A stretch of DNA of 54,463 nt from Nesterenkonia alkaliphila (GTDB lineage: Bacteria; Actinomycetota; Actinomycetes; Actinomycetales; Micrococcaceae), in assembly GCF_009758175.1 (NCBI RefSeq), contig NZ_WRPM01000022.1, forward strand, positions 1 to 54,463, written 5' to 3'. Below, in pieces: positions 1 through 7,275 of the stretch (position 1 is the first letter of the stretch; each line of letters opens with the position of its first letter). The position numbers were made by a program, and so were the translations under genes. The notes beneath the pieces were generated by a model, which saw nothing but the letters and a program-made list of their open reading frames with translations, was not told the DNA's origin and ran no database searches.

Positions 1-13
1 CATAACCCTCAAA

Positions 14-1213
14 TTACACGCTTGAAGGATCACCACTCATACACCACACCACCGGACTTGACCACACGCGATTCCGCTTCAAGCCTGAGCGTTCCTCAAG
101 CACTCTCCGGTCCACCAGTTGGGACAGTGCTCGCTGAGCGGCCACCTGGTTGAGTCCCAGCCGCCGTTCGAGAAAGGCCGCGTTGATCACCGGGTGGGCC
201 ACCAGATGCGGCAGCACTTTCCAGGCTGAAGCTTGGCGTCTCAGTCCCTGCATCGCCTGAGCAGAGGCCTCCAGTTCGGCGCTCAGATCGTCGACGAGCT
301 GGGTGCCTGAGGATGCGGCGAACAGGGCAGCCTCGGTGAAGCAGGTGACCAGGGGAGCGGCCTCGCCCTCCCGGTAGGTGGTCAGAGCCCTGTAGTAGGT
401 GGAGGTCTGCTTCAGCAAACCTGCCGAGAGCGGAGCTGTGGTGGTCGTGACCAGTCCTCTGGCCTTCAGCAGAGCGTGCACCAGGGCGCGCCCCGTTCTT
501 CCGTTGCCGTTTTCAAACGGGTGGATCGTCTCGAACTGAGCATGGGCCAGAGCCGCCTGCAGCAGTGTGGGCAGGTCCAACCGGTCCATGAAACGGACGA
601 GATCCGCCATCGCGGGTCCGATGTACTTGGCTTGGGGAGCAATATGGCTGGCTCCAATGGGTGAGACCGCAGATGTCCCGACCCAGACCAGGGAGTCCCG
701 ATAACGGCCGGCGTACCGTTCAGACGCTGGCTGCTCCTCCACCAGGATCCGCTGCATCGCCAGAATTGCCTCTTGGTCTAGTTTCTCGGCCAGGTCCAAT
801 GCCGCCTCCATCGCGCGGACATTGCCCATCACGATGCGTGCATTCTGACTGGTGGTTTGCTCCAGTTCCGCAAGCGCCAGCTGCCGCGCCCCAGCGGTGA
901 GCTGCTCAATCTGGGACGACGATGCCGACTCAGTGCGCAGCAGAATGGAGCTCATAGGTCCCAGAGTGGTGCTGGCTGGGCCCAATGACATGCGCGCATA
1001 ATCATCGAACCTGCTCAGTGCAGCAGTAGCTTCCTCGATATCGGCAGCCAGGGCGGGCGGCAGGGTGAGCTCAAGATCGGCGATGCGCGCCGGGAGCGCC
1101 GATTCATAAGGTCCTGAGGCTGCGGTGAGGCGCCGCCGCCCTGTCATCCCATCACCCTGGGCGTGCCAATGGTGCCGCTCCCGCGCGGTTGGGGGAACCG
1201 AAAGTGTCAGCAT
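14..1213 (-). CDS. Fic family protein (predicted AMP transferase) with C-terminal winged helix
   Basis: Fic proteins usually transfer AMP from ATP to a hydroxyl side chain of a target protein. The 399-aa product has the full catalytic motif HPFENGNGRTGR at about residues 231-242 (His, acidic residue and the GNGRxGR phosphate loop all kept). An N-terminal Fic_N-like region carries SSQIEQ at about 99-104, which resembles the inhibitory S/T-xxx-E-G/N helix of class II Fic proteins but has Q where G/N is usual. The last ~55 residues look like a winged helix-turn-helix. This layout is common in self-inhibited Fic proteins of unknown target. It is the last gene of a minus-strand run, 48 bp after a RES-like gene. 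A start at Met23 is possible. The family is certain; the target is unknown. Confidence 0.9.
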   Translation of the reverse strand: MLTLSVPPTARERHHWHAQGDGMTGRRRLTAASGPYESALPARIADLELTLPPALAADIEEATAALSRFDDYARMSLGPASTTLGPMSSILLRTESASSSQIEQLTAGARQLALAELEQTTSQNARIVMGNVRAMEAALDLAEKLDQEAILAMQRILVEEQPASERYAGRYRDSLVWVGTSAVSPIGASHIAPQAKYIGPAMADLVRFMDRLDLPTLLQAALAHAQFETIHPFENGNGRTGRALVHALLKARGLVTTTTAPLSAGLLKQTSTYYRALTTYREGEAAPLVTCFTEAALFAASSGTQLVDDLSAELEASAQAMQGLRRQASAWKVLPHLVAHPVINAAFLERRLGLNQVAAQRALSQLVDRRVLEERSGLKRNRVWSSPVVWCMSGDPSSV

Positions 1214-1225
1214 GGCGCCAATCAG

Positions 1226-1252
1226 ACTTACATTTTTAGAGATACTGTAAGT
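1226..1252. promoter_or_regulatory. Inverted repeat upstream of the Fic gene, candidate operator
   Basis: The arms ACTTACA and TGTAAGT are perfect inverted 7-mers separated by an A+T-rich 13-nt spacer, in a region otherwise rich in G+C. The repeat lies just upstream of the Fic start codon on the minus strand. It could bind an autoregulator such as the Fic winged helix, but that is inference. Confidence 0.4.
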
Positions 1253-1261
1253 ACTTGAGGC

Positions 1262-1729
1262 TCATAGGGTCACCTGAGCGGTTGCGGGCTGGTTCCAGCG
1301 GAAGAGCACCAGATGCCATAGGCCAGGTGCCTTCCGGGAGGGGTCGATCAGCCCGTGGGCACCCAACTCTTCCAGGCGTCGTCGTACCTTCCACGACGGC
1401 GGCTCCTGGCCCGCCGCTGCCAGTGCCGTCCATTCCGCCGCGGCGTCATCGAGGCTGATGCCGGCCTGTTCCCGGCTGCGGGCGTCCCGGAGGTCGAAGA
1501 TCCGATCGGCCTGGACTGAGACCTCGATGATCTCAAGCTTTACAGCGCGATCACCCCGATGCTTGATCATGGCCGCGGCCACACCGTCGCGGGAGGAGCT
1601 GAGGTACAGCGTGGGCTGGTCAGCCCGCGAATACCGCCCCGCGCTCCGCGAACCGGCCAGGGCATACTGCCGGTGCTGCGGATCCACGGCCCGGTAGAAC
1701 GTGCCCACTACGCGGTGCAGCATCTCCAT
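1262..1729 (-). CDS. RES-domain-like protein (putative NAD+-degrading toxin family)
   Basis: RES-domain toxins such as MbcT break down NAD+. This 155-aa product matches the family layout: FYRAV near the N terminus, GRYSRADQPTLYLSSS in the middle, and a C-terminal DPSRKAPGLWHLVLFRW resembling the PS-x(n)-N-LVLF end of RES domains. The usual Glu after the LYL strand seems replaced (GVAAAM), so activity is uncertain. I chose the ATG at 1729 because GGAAGG lies 9 nt upstream and because a longer reading would run into the preceding permease gene. RES toxins normally have an Xre-type antitoxin next door; none is visible, and the neighbour downstream is the Fic gene. Family assignment is from pattern only. 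Confidence 0.55.
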   Translation of the reverse strand: MEMLHRVVGTFYRAVDPQHRQYALAGSRSAGRYSRADQPTLYLSSSRDGVAAAMIKHRGDRAVKLEIIEVSVQADRIFDLRDARSREQAGISLDDAAAEWTALAAAGQEPPSWKVRRRLEELGAHGLIDPSRKAPGLWHLVLFRWNQPATAQVTL

Positions 1730-1763
1730 CCCTGTGATCCTTCCAGATAGAGCGGACAGCCGG

Positions 1764-2549
1764 TTATTCGGAAAAGGCGATGCTTCCGTCGCGACGGCCC
1801 ACACTGGCGAAGAGGGAGAACGCCGCGGCGGCCACCGCAGCCCAGCCCAGTCCGGTGGTCAGCAGCAGCGCTACAGGGGCCAGCAGCTCGGCGGACGGCC
1901 CGGAGGTGTGCAGTGCGCGGATCACTTCCAGCCCGTGGGTCAGCGGTACCGCCTGCACCAACAGCTGGACCCCTGCAGGCCAGGCAGTCACAGGGACGAC
2001 GACGCCGCAGCCGAGCATGATGCCCAAATGCCCCACATTGCCGAGCACATTCCGCCAGCCGGGGGTACGCAGGGCTGCCGCGGCCAGGGTCAGTGCCACC
2101 GCATACATGGACAGGGACACCAGTATCAGCACCGGCACGGCCAGCACTGCGGCCCCAATGCTCCAGCCGATGCCCAGTGCCGGCCCCAGCACGAAGAGCG
2201 CCGCGGAAGCGGTGGCCACCCCGCTGGGGACCCATTGCAGCGATCTGCCGAAGAGCACCGCCCACAGGGCAGCCGGGGAGGCCAGAATCAGCGGCAGGGT
2301 GCCGGCCTTCTTCTCCCAGGTGGTGGAGGCGACTGTGAAGAAGACTTCAACTACGGTGACCATCACGGCCTGTCCGATGAACAGGAAAACCACTGCATCA
2401 GGGTCCTCCAGAAGCAGTCCGATCAGAGCGAAGAAGATCACCTGCGCCAGGATCCGGCCCAGCCAGCCGAAGGTCCAGGTGACCGGAGAGTACAGGGCGC
2501 GCATATCGGCCCAAGCCACTCTGCTGGCGGCAGTGATCACACTAAGCAT
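1764..2549 (-). CDS. ABC-2 type transporter permease (second)
   Basis: A 261-aa integral membrane protein with about six hydrophobic segments, ending soon after the last one. It has the ABC-2 style: a short cytoplasmic N terminus, a conserved-looking region around TWEKKAGTLPLILASPA (the coupling helix area) and a hydrophobic C-terminal half. It overlaps the preceding permease gene by 8 bp, so the two are translationally coupled and probably form a heterodimer served by the ATPase encoded upstream. The substrate cannot be told from sequence; drug, antibiotic or lipid-linked export are the usual roles. The sequence GVVVP near the middle coincides with one copy of the recurrent GGCGTCGTCGT word. 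Confidence 0.82.
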   Translation of the reverse strand: MLSVITAASRVAWADMRALYSPVTWTFGWLGRILAQVIFFALIGLLLEDPDAVVFLFIGQAVMVTVVEVFFTVASTTWEKKAGTLPLILASPAALWAVLFGRSLQWVPSGVATASAALFVLGPALGIGWSIGAAVLAVPVLILVSLSMYAVALTLAAAALRTPGWRNVLGNVGHLGIMLGCGVVVPVTAWPAGVQLLVQAVPLTHGLEVIRALHTSGPSAELLAPVALLLTTGLGWAAVAAAAFSLFASVGRRDGSIAFSE

Positions 2550-3318
2550 GGGTCAGCCTCCCGGTTCGCTTCACACGCTGCAGAGCTCGATCGAGCAGGA
2601 GCAGGCTCAGGGCCAATCCGGCGGCGCCCAGGGCGGTGATGACCAACAGCCTCAGCCACAGCTGCTCCACCGGAGCCGGAGTGATGGCATCGCGCAACAG
2701 ATCCGAGGACCAGGAGAGGAACACCATCCTGGCCGGGACCTCCACCCAGACGGGCAGCAGCGAGACCGGCACCAGCACTCCGCCGAGCACAAAGAACGGA
2801 TAGCTCAGCGAGTTCTGAAAGATGCGGGCTGAGCGGGCCAGCACGAACACGCTGGACATCACGGCCGCCCAGCAGGTCATCGCACCCACGGTGACCATCA
2901 CCGCGGCAGCCAGCGCCCAGGGGTGAGCCACCGGCACCGGGAACCCCGCCATCAGGCTGCCCACCAGCCACGCCTCGGCGAATCCCACGAGAGACAGTGC
3001 GGTCACTGCGGCTATCCGGCCGTAGAGCACCGCCGCGAAAGGGGCGGGGGCGGCCAGCAGCCCCTCCAAGGAGCCGTTCTCCCGCTCGAAGGAGATCAAC
3101 TCACCGGCGGTCAGCAGGGCGGTGGACCACATCGCCATCAGGCCCGGGGCCAGCACCGCATAGCTGATCAGCTCGCCCCTGTCGGCGTAGAGGAACATCG
3201 AGACGAACACCATGGTCAGCAGCGGAGTGGTGATCAGTGAGAGCATCCAATCGGCGTTGCCGCGCATGTGGCGTAGCTGAGTGCGGAAGCCCGCGGCCGC
3301 AGCGGTGAGGAGCTGCAT
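2542..3318 (-). CDS. ABC-2 type transporter permease (first)
   Basis: A 258-aa membrane protein with six predicted hydrophobic helices. The motif ENGSLEGLLAAPAPFAAVLYG is the coupling-helix region typical of ABC-2 permeases (E-x-GT-xx-L-xxP). It follows the ATPase gene by only 4 bp and overlaps the next permease by 8 bp, which marks a three-gene ATPase-permease-permease operon. Such sets act as exporters in the cytoplasmic membrane. Substrate unknown. Confidence 0.82.
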   Translation of the reverse strand: MQLLTAAAAGFRTQLRHMRGNADWMLSLITTPLLTMVFVSMFLYADRGELISYAVLAPGLMAMWSTALLTAGELISFERENGSLEGLLAAPAPFAAVLYGRIAAVTALSLVGFAEAWLVGSLMAGFPVPVAHPWALAAAVMVTVGAMTCWAAVMSSVFVLARSARIFQNSLSYPFFVLGGVLVPVSLLPVWVEVPARMVFLSWSSDLLRDAITPAPVEQLWLRLLVITALGAAGLALSLLLLDRALQRVKRTGRLTHA

Positions 3319-3322
3319 CGGC

Positions 3323-4093
3323 TCAGACCTCCATCCCGCCGGAGCGGGCAGCGGTGCTGCGGATCAGCCCGAAATACAGTTCCTCCAGGGACCCAGGCTG
3401 CGGGGGCTGCTCCAGGTGGGTCAGCACTCTGCCGCGGTCGATGACCGTGACAGTATCGGCCAGGGCCTCGGCCTCCTGCAGGTCATGGGTGGTCAGCAGC
3501 ACGGTGCGGCCCTGGGAGCGTAGATCGGTCACCAGGGTACGGAATTCCCGGGCTGAGACCGGGTCCATGCCCACGGTGGGCTCATCCAGGATCAGCAGCT
3601 GGGGCTCGGCCACCAGTCCGCGGGCCAGGTGCAGGCGCTGCTTCATGCCCCGGCTGAAGGTCTCCACCAGCTCACCGGCTCGCTCGGCCAGGCCCAGCTG
3701 CTCCAGCAGCTGCTGGGCCCGCTGCCTTCCCGCCCTGCGCGGCAACCCATACATACTGCACCAGAACCACAAGTTCTCCTGGGCGCTCAGCCGGTCATAG
3801 AGCCCCCGGTCCCCGCCGAAGACGATGGCGATCAGCCGGCGCACGGCCGCGGCCTCCTTGACCACATCCCGGCCGAGCACCGCCGCGCGGCCAGAGCTGG
3901 GCAGCAGCACGGTGGAGGCGATGCGGCACAGCGTGGTCTTGCCCGCACCATTGGGGCCCAGCAGGGCATGGACCCCGCCGGCAGGCAGGCTCAGGCTGAC
4001 TGAGTCCAGAGCAGTTCTGGGCTGCCCGCCGCGGCTGGTGAAGCAGCGGGTCAGTCCGGCGGTCCTTAGAGCCGGAGTGGGTGTTGAAGCCAT
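3323..4093 (-). CDS. ABC transporter ATP-binding protein
   Basis: A 256-aa ATPase that powers the two permeases encoded just downstream. Walker A GPNGAGKTT is at about residues 46-54, the signature FSRGMKQR at 146-153, Walker B LLILDEP at 166-172 and the switch His in TTHD near 203. The SRGMKQR form of the signature is typical of the ABC-2 (CcmA/DrrA-like) exporter ATPases. The gene is divergent from a LuxR-type regulator with 75 bp between them, which suggests, but does not prove, that the regulator controls the exporter. On the minus strand a TTGACT box (4131-4136) lies 17 bp before TCCTAC, a possible promoter, with a GGCGTCGTC word inside the spacer. Confidence 0.92.
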   Translation of the reverse strand: MASTPTPALRTAGLTRCFTSRGGQPRTALDSVSLSLPAGGVHALLGPNGAGKTTLCRIASTVLLPSSGRAAVLGRDVVKEAAAVRRLIAIVFGGDRGLYDRLSAQENLWFWCSMYGLPRRAGRQRAQQLLEQLGLAERAGELVETFSRGMKQRLHLARGLVAEPQLLILDEPTVGMDPVSAREFRTLVTDLRSQGRTVLLTTHDLQEAEALADTVTVIDRGRVLTHLEQPPQPGSLEELYFGLIRSTAARSGGMEV

Positions 4094-4156
4094 ACCTCTC
4101 AGTCTGAGTAGGATGACGACGCCGCCCCCTAGTCAAATATGCGTAGGTTCCCTCGG

Positions 4157-4162
4157 TAGGCT
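4157..4162 (+). promoter_or_regulatory. -10 element TAGGCT, leaderless start of LuxR-type gene
   Basis: TAGGCT ends 6 nt before the GTG start, the spacing expected if transcription begins at or next to the start codon. No ribosome binding site is needed or clear. Confidence 0.6.
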
Positions 4163-4168
4163 GGCAGG

Positions 4169-5614
4169 GTGAACCCCGATACCTGCCGGAAGCTGCTGGA
4201 GCAGAGCGACTCCGCCTGGCTGGCCGGAGATGTGCACGGCACCTGGGCGAGTCTGGAGGCCGCCCGAGAGGCAGCAGGCGATGCCCCTGCACTGCACGCC
4301 GAGGTCATGGCCTGGCGCTCAACGGCTCTGCTGCGGGCCGAGAAGCTCCAGCCGGCACTGGATGCCGCCCAGCAGGCCTTGGCCGGAATCACCGCTGGCG
4401 GGGATCCTGCCCACCGATTGGCAGCTGCCCACGCCCGGGTCAGCGCGGCCAGCGCAACCGGGCTGATGGCAGAGGATGAGGCAGAGCTCCGGGAGGCGAT
4501 CACGGCACTGGAATCCGCCGCCGAGGACAGGGACCCCGCCACGGTCAGGGCACGAGCCCGTGCCCTGACCAATCTCATGGTCCTGCACCTGGATAAGCTG
4601 CTCGGCGCCAGACTGCACCTCAGCGAGGCGGAGGCTGAGGCCTGGTCCCGGCTCAGCTGGGCGGACACCCTGGCCGAGGAGCTCAACGCACAGACCCACG
4701 TGCTGCGCCTGGCGGTGGACCTGGCCTTCAGCACGGGCCAGTGGGAGCGGGGTTGGCGCTATGCCCTCAGCCCCGCAGTGGAGCGGCTTGCCCGGAATGA
4801 GCAGGTGGCGCTGCGCTGCAAGGCGGCGCTGCTGGCCTGGGAGCGCGGAGATCTGCCCGGCGCTCGCAGCCTCGGCCAGCAGGCCCTGGGGCTCACCGCT
4901 GCGGTGAGCGTACATTGGGTGCGTCTCTACGGTTACTTAGGCGGGGTGATCGCCGCGGCCGCAGGGGCGGGCTCTCTGTCCACGGCACTGGAGGCCTACC
5001 GCGGTGCGGTGCCCTTGGAGGCCCATGCCACGCGCCGGAACCGGGCGGCGGCGGCCAGCAGAGTGGCACTTGACGCGGGAACGCCAGCAGATCAGGTCCG
5101 GAGCTTCTTCGAGCGGACCATCCAGGCCCACCCGGGGGACGTCTCTACACACCACAATCTTGCCGAGGTGGAGATTCTGCTACGGGATGCCGAAGGCAGG
5201 CCGTTCGACCCGGAACTGCTGAAAGTGGCTCAGCAATTCCCCAATCCGCCCTATCTGCGGGCACGGTTCCACCTGGCGGCTGCCCGCTCCCTGCACCGAA
5301 CCGGCCGGAGGCTCTCCGCTCTCATTGAGCTACAGCATGCTCGCTACGCCCTGCGGTCCTGGCCCGGCAGAGTTCTTCAGCATGTGGAGAGGGCGGCAGC
5401 CGGCGTCGTCGTTCCTTTTCCTGTGACCCCGGCGCAGCAGAGAGTGCTTGACCTGCTGGTTGAAGGGTGGGGCAACCGGGACATCGCAGCGGCCCTGCAG
5501 CTGAGCGAACGCACCGTGGCGGTGCATACCGCGGCCATGCTGCGCAGTGCCGGGGTCGGGTCCCGGACCGAGCTGGTCGCCCAGGAGGTGGCCCGCCGGA
5601 TCAGCCGGCACTGA
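4169..5614 (+). CDS. LuxR-type transcriptional regulator with helical (TPR-like) N-terminal region
   Basis: The 481-aa product ends with a LuxR/NarL helix-turn-helix at about residues 418-475 (TPAQQRVLDLLVEGWGNRDI then LQLSERTVAVHTAAML). The first ~400 residues are all-helical, Ala/Leu/Glu-rich and resemble the TPR-like sensor regions of MalT/LAL regulators, but no N-terminal ATPase loop is present, so it is shorter than true LAL proteins. It is divergent from the ABC exporter and may regulate it. The GTG start fits a TAGGCT -10 box 6 nt upstream. Its last 14 bp overlap the end of the convergent LysR gene. Inducer unknown. Confidence 0.82.
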   Translation: MNPDTCRKLLEQSDSAWLAGDVHGTWASLEAAREAAGDAPALHAEVMAWRSTALLRAEKLQPALDAAQQALAGITAGGDPAHRLAAAHARVSAASATGLMAEDEAELREAITALESAAEDRDPATVRARARALTNLMVLHLDKLLGARLHLSEAEAEAWSRLSWADTLAEELNAQTHVLRLAVDLAFSTGQWERGWRYALSPAVERLARNEQVALRCKAALLAWERGDLPGARSLGQQALGLTAAVSVHWVRLYGYLGGVIAAAAGAGSLSTALEAYRGAVPLEAHATRRNRAAAASRVALDAGTPADQVRSFFERTIQAHPGDVSTHHNLAEVEILLRDAEGRPFDPELLKVAQQFPNPPYLRARFHLAAARSLHRTGRRLSALIELQHARYALRSWPGRVLQHVERAAAGVVVPFPVTPAQQRVLDLLVEGWGNRDIAAALQLSERTVAVHTAAMLRSAGVGSRTELVAQEVARRISRH

Positions 5615-6506
5615 GCTCAGCGGCCTGGTCCCTAAGGCAGTCCAGCGCGGCGGTCACCAGAGGGTCTGAACCGCTGGAGCAGCGGATATGCGCCACGATC
5701 CGCCGCCGCACCTGCGGACTGTGAATGGGCCGCACCGCCACATCGCGGGGCAGGTCGGCCAGCGCGAGCTGAGGAAGGATCGTCACACCCAGACCGGCGG
5801 CGATCAAGCTCAGTGCTGCGTGGTGGTCATCCAGGCGTGCGCTGTAGGCCGGGGTGAAACCTGCCGCCTGGCAGCCCGCAAGGATGATCCTGCCGGTGGG
5901 GCTGTCATAGATGTCGTGGTCCACCCACGGTTCCCCGGCCAGCTGGCCCAGCGCTACGGCAGACTCTGCACAGAGGCGGTGATCGCGCGGCAGCACGGCG
6001 GCAAACTCGTCCAGCCCCAACCCCTGGCGCTGATAGCCGTCCAGGGATTCAGGTGACTCATCAAGGGACTCATTGCGGATGTCCAGATCCGCGGGCCGGC
6101 GGCCCCGCCCGCTGTGCGGCTCGTTGAGGCTCACCTCCACTGTGACTGCCGGATCCAGCTGCCGAACCCTGCGCACGACCTCCGGGATCCACTCCTTGGC
6201 CACTGAGGAGAAGCAGGCGATGGCCAGATGCCGGCTGCGGCGGCTGCGCAGATCCTCCACCGCCCGGTCCAGCCGCCCGAGCTCAGCCAATGCCGCGCCG
6301 GACTGCTCGGCCAGAGCCAGCCCCGCAGAGGTGGGGCGGATGCCCCGGCCGTCCCGCTCAAAGAGCTGCAGCCCGGTCTCCCGGCCCAGCGCAGCAAGGT
6401 GCTGGCTCACCGTGGCGGGAGAGTAGTGCAGGTTCCGGGCGGCGGCCTGCACGGACCCGGCAGCGATCACTGCCTGGAAGACCCGGAGGCGCTGCGGGCT
6501 GAGCAT
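5601..6506 (-). CDS. LysR family transcriptional regulator
   Basis: A 301-aa LysR regulator: N-terminal winged HTH (LRVFQAVIAAGSVQAAARNL, then SPATVSQHLAALGRE) followed by a periplasmic-binding-like effector domain. The start is set at the ATG at 6506, which puts the HTH at the usual distance from the N terminus and leaves a GATAAT -10 box 6 nt upstream; an in-frame ATG at 6524 is less likely. It is divergent from a LysE-type exporter gene, the classic LysG/LysE arrangement, so it probably activates that exporter in response to an amino acid or similar small molecule. Its 3' end overlaps the convergent LuxR gene by 14 bp. Confidence 0.88.
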   Translation of the reverse strand: MLSPQRLRVFQAVIAAGSVQAAARNLHYSPATVSQHLAALGRETGLQLFERDGRGIRPTSAGLALAEQSGAALAELGRLDRAVEDLRSRRSRHLAIACFSSVAKEWIPEVVRRVRQLDPAVTVEVSLNEPHSGRGRRPADLDIRNESLDESPESLDGYQRQGLGLDEFAAVLPRDHRLCAESAVALGQLAGEPWVDHDIYDSPTGRIILAGCQAAGFTPAYSARLDDHHAALSLIAAGLGVTILPQLALADLPRDVAVRPIHSPQVRRRIVAHIRCSSGSDPLVTAALDCLRDQAAELSAG

Positions 6507-6512
6507 CCTGCC

Positions 6513-6518
6513 ATTATC
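6513..6518 (-). promoter_or_regulatory. -10 element GATAAT for the LysR gene
   Basis: Read on the minus strand, GATAAT ends 6 nt before the ATG at 6506, a leaderless arrangement that supports this start over the upstream ATG. Confidence 0.5.
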
Positions 6519-6528
6519 AGTCAATACC

Positions 6529-6583
6529 GAACAATTCGCCAGAATTCATTGCTTGTCCCATCCTGAATGGGATTGCAGGATGG
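6529..6583. promoter_or_regulatory. LysR/LysE intergenic inverted repeats, candidate operator
   Basis: Between the divergent genes are AATTC-N4-GAATT-like arms (about 6533-6546) and CCATCCT / AGGATGG arms around a 12-nt spacer (6559-6583). LysR proteins bind dyads of the T-N11-A type, so these are the likely sites. CAGGAT (6576-6581), a weak -10 match, lies 6 nt before the exporter GTG. Confidence 0.4.
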
Positions 6584-6587
6584 AGTG

Positions 6588-7259
6588 GTGACCCTCAGCA
6601 CCTACCTGGCCTTCCTCGGCGTCGCCGTGATTCTGGCGGTGACTCCCGGGCCGGACACTCTGCTCTCGCTGCGCTACGCCCTGGTCTCCCGGCGGGCCGG
6701 GGCATTCGCCGCTGCGGGCTCCTCCTCAGCGATGTTCGTCTGGGCCGCTCTGGCCGCGCTGGGACTGGCCGCCCTGTTCGAGGCCTCGGACATCGCCTAC
6801 TACCTGGTCAGCCTGCTGGGCGGCTGCTATCTGCTCTGGCTGGGGGCCCGCACCTCGCTCACCGCCCGTGGCCGCTTCCGCAACGCTGGGGTGATCGCAG
6901 CCGCCGGCCTGCAGGAAGCGGCACCGGTGAAGACCAGCACGACGACGCCCAGGACGGCCTATTTTGCCGGGGTCGCCACCTGTATGACCAACCCCAAAGT
7001 GGGTCTGTTCTTCCTCGCGCTCTTCCCGCAGTTCACCCCCACCGGCACCAGTCCGCTGTTCGCGATCGCGGTGCTGGGCGGAACCGTCGTGGCCACCGTC
7101 TACGCCTATCTCATCGGCATCGTGCTGCTGGTCGACGCCGCCAACCGCTGGCTCTCCAACCCTCGGGTCACCGGCTGGATCGAACTGGTCAGCGGCCTGA
7201 CCCTAGTGGGGCTGGGCCTGTACATGCTGGTCACCGGAGGCCTGGGGTTACTGCCCTAA
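6588..7259 (+). CDS. LysE/RhtB family exporter
   Basis: A 223-aa membrane protein of the LysE/RhtB amino-acid exporter family. The hallmark ltPGPD motif is present as VTPGPDTLL near the N terminus, and NPKVGLFFLALFPQF in the second half is the family's conserved internal motif. About six hydrophobic helices are visible. The GTG at 6588 is chosen as start: AGGA lies 7 nt upstream, and it is 6 nt behind a CAGGAT box; the ATG at 6567 has no ribosome site. It is divergent from a LysR regulator. The substrate may be a basic or neutral amino acid or a related small molecule. Confidence 0.85.
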   Translation: MTLSTYLAFLGVAVILAVTPGPDTLLSLRYALVSRRAGAFAAAGSSSAMFVWAALAALGLAALFEASDIAYYLVSLLGGCYLLWLGARTSLTARGRFRNAGVIAAAGLQEAAPVKTSTTTPRTAYFAGVATCMTNPKVGLFFLALFPQFTPTGTSPLFAIAVLGGTVVATVYAYLIGIVLLVDAANRWLSNPRVTGWIELVSGLTLVGLGLYMLVTGGLGLLP

Positions 7260-7263
7260 CCCG

Positions 7264-7269
7264 TAGGAT
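7264..7269 (+). promoter_or_regulatory. -10 element TAGGAT, leaderless start of argS
   Basis: TAGGAT ends 6 nt before the argS GTG, and no ribosome binding site lies between; fits a leaderless mRNA. Confidence 0.6.
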
Positions 7270-7275
7270 GGACGG

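Noticed and set aside
1701-2832. Two plus-strand frames (312 and 350 codons) opposite the ABC permeases
   Set aside because: Gln/Pro/Arg-rich or low-complexity products antisense to clear membrane protein genes.
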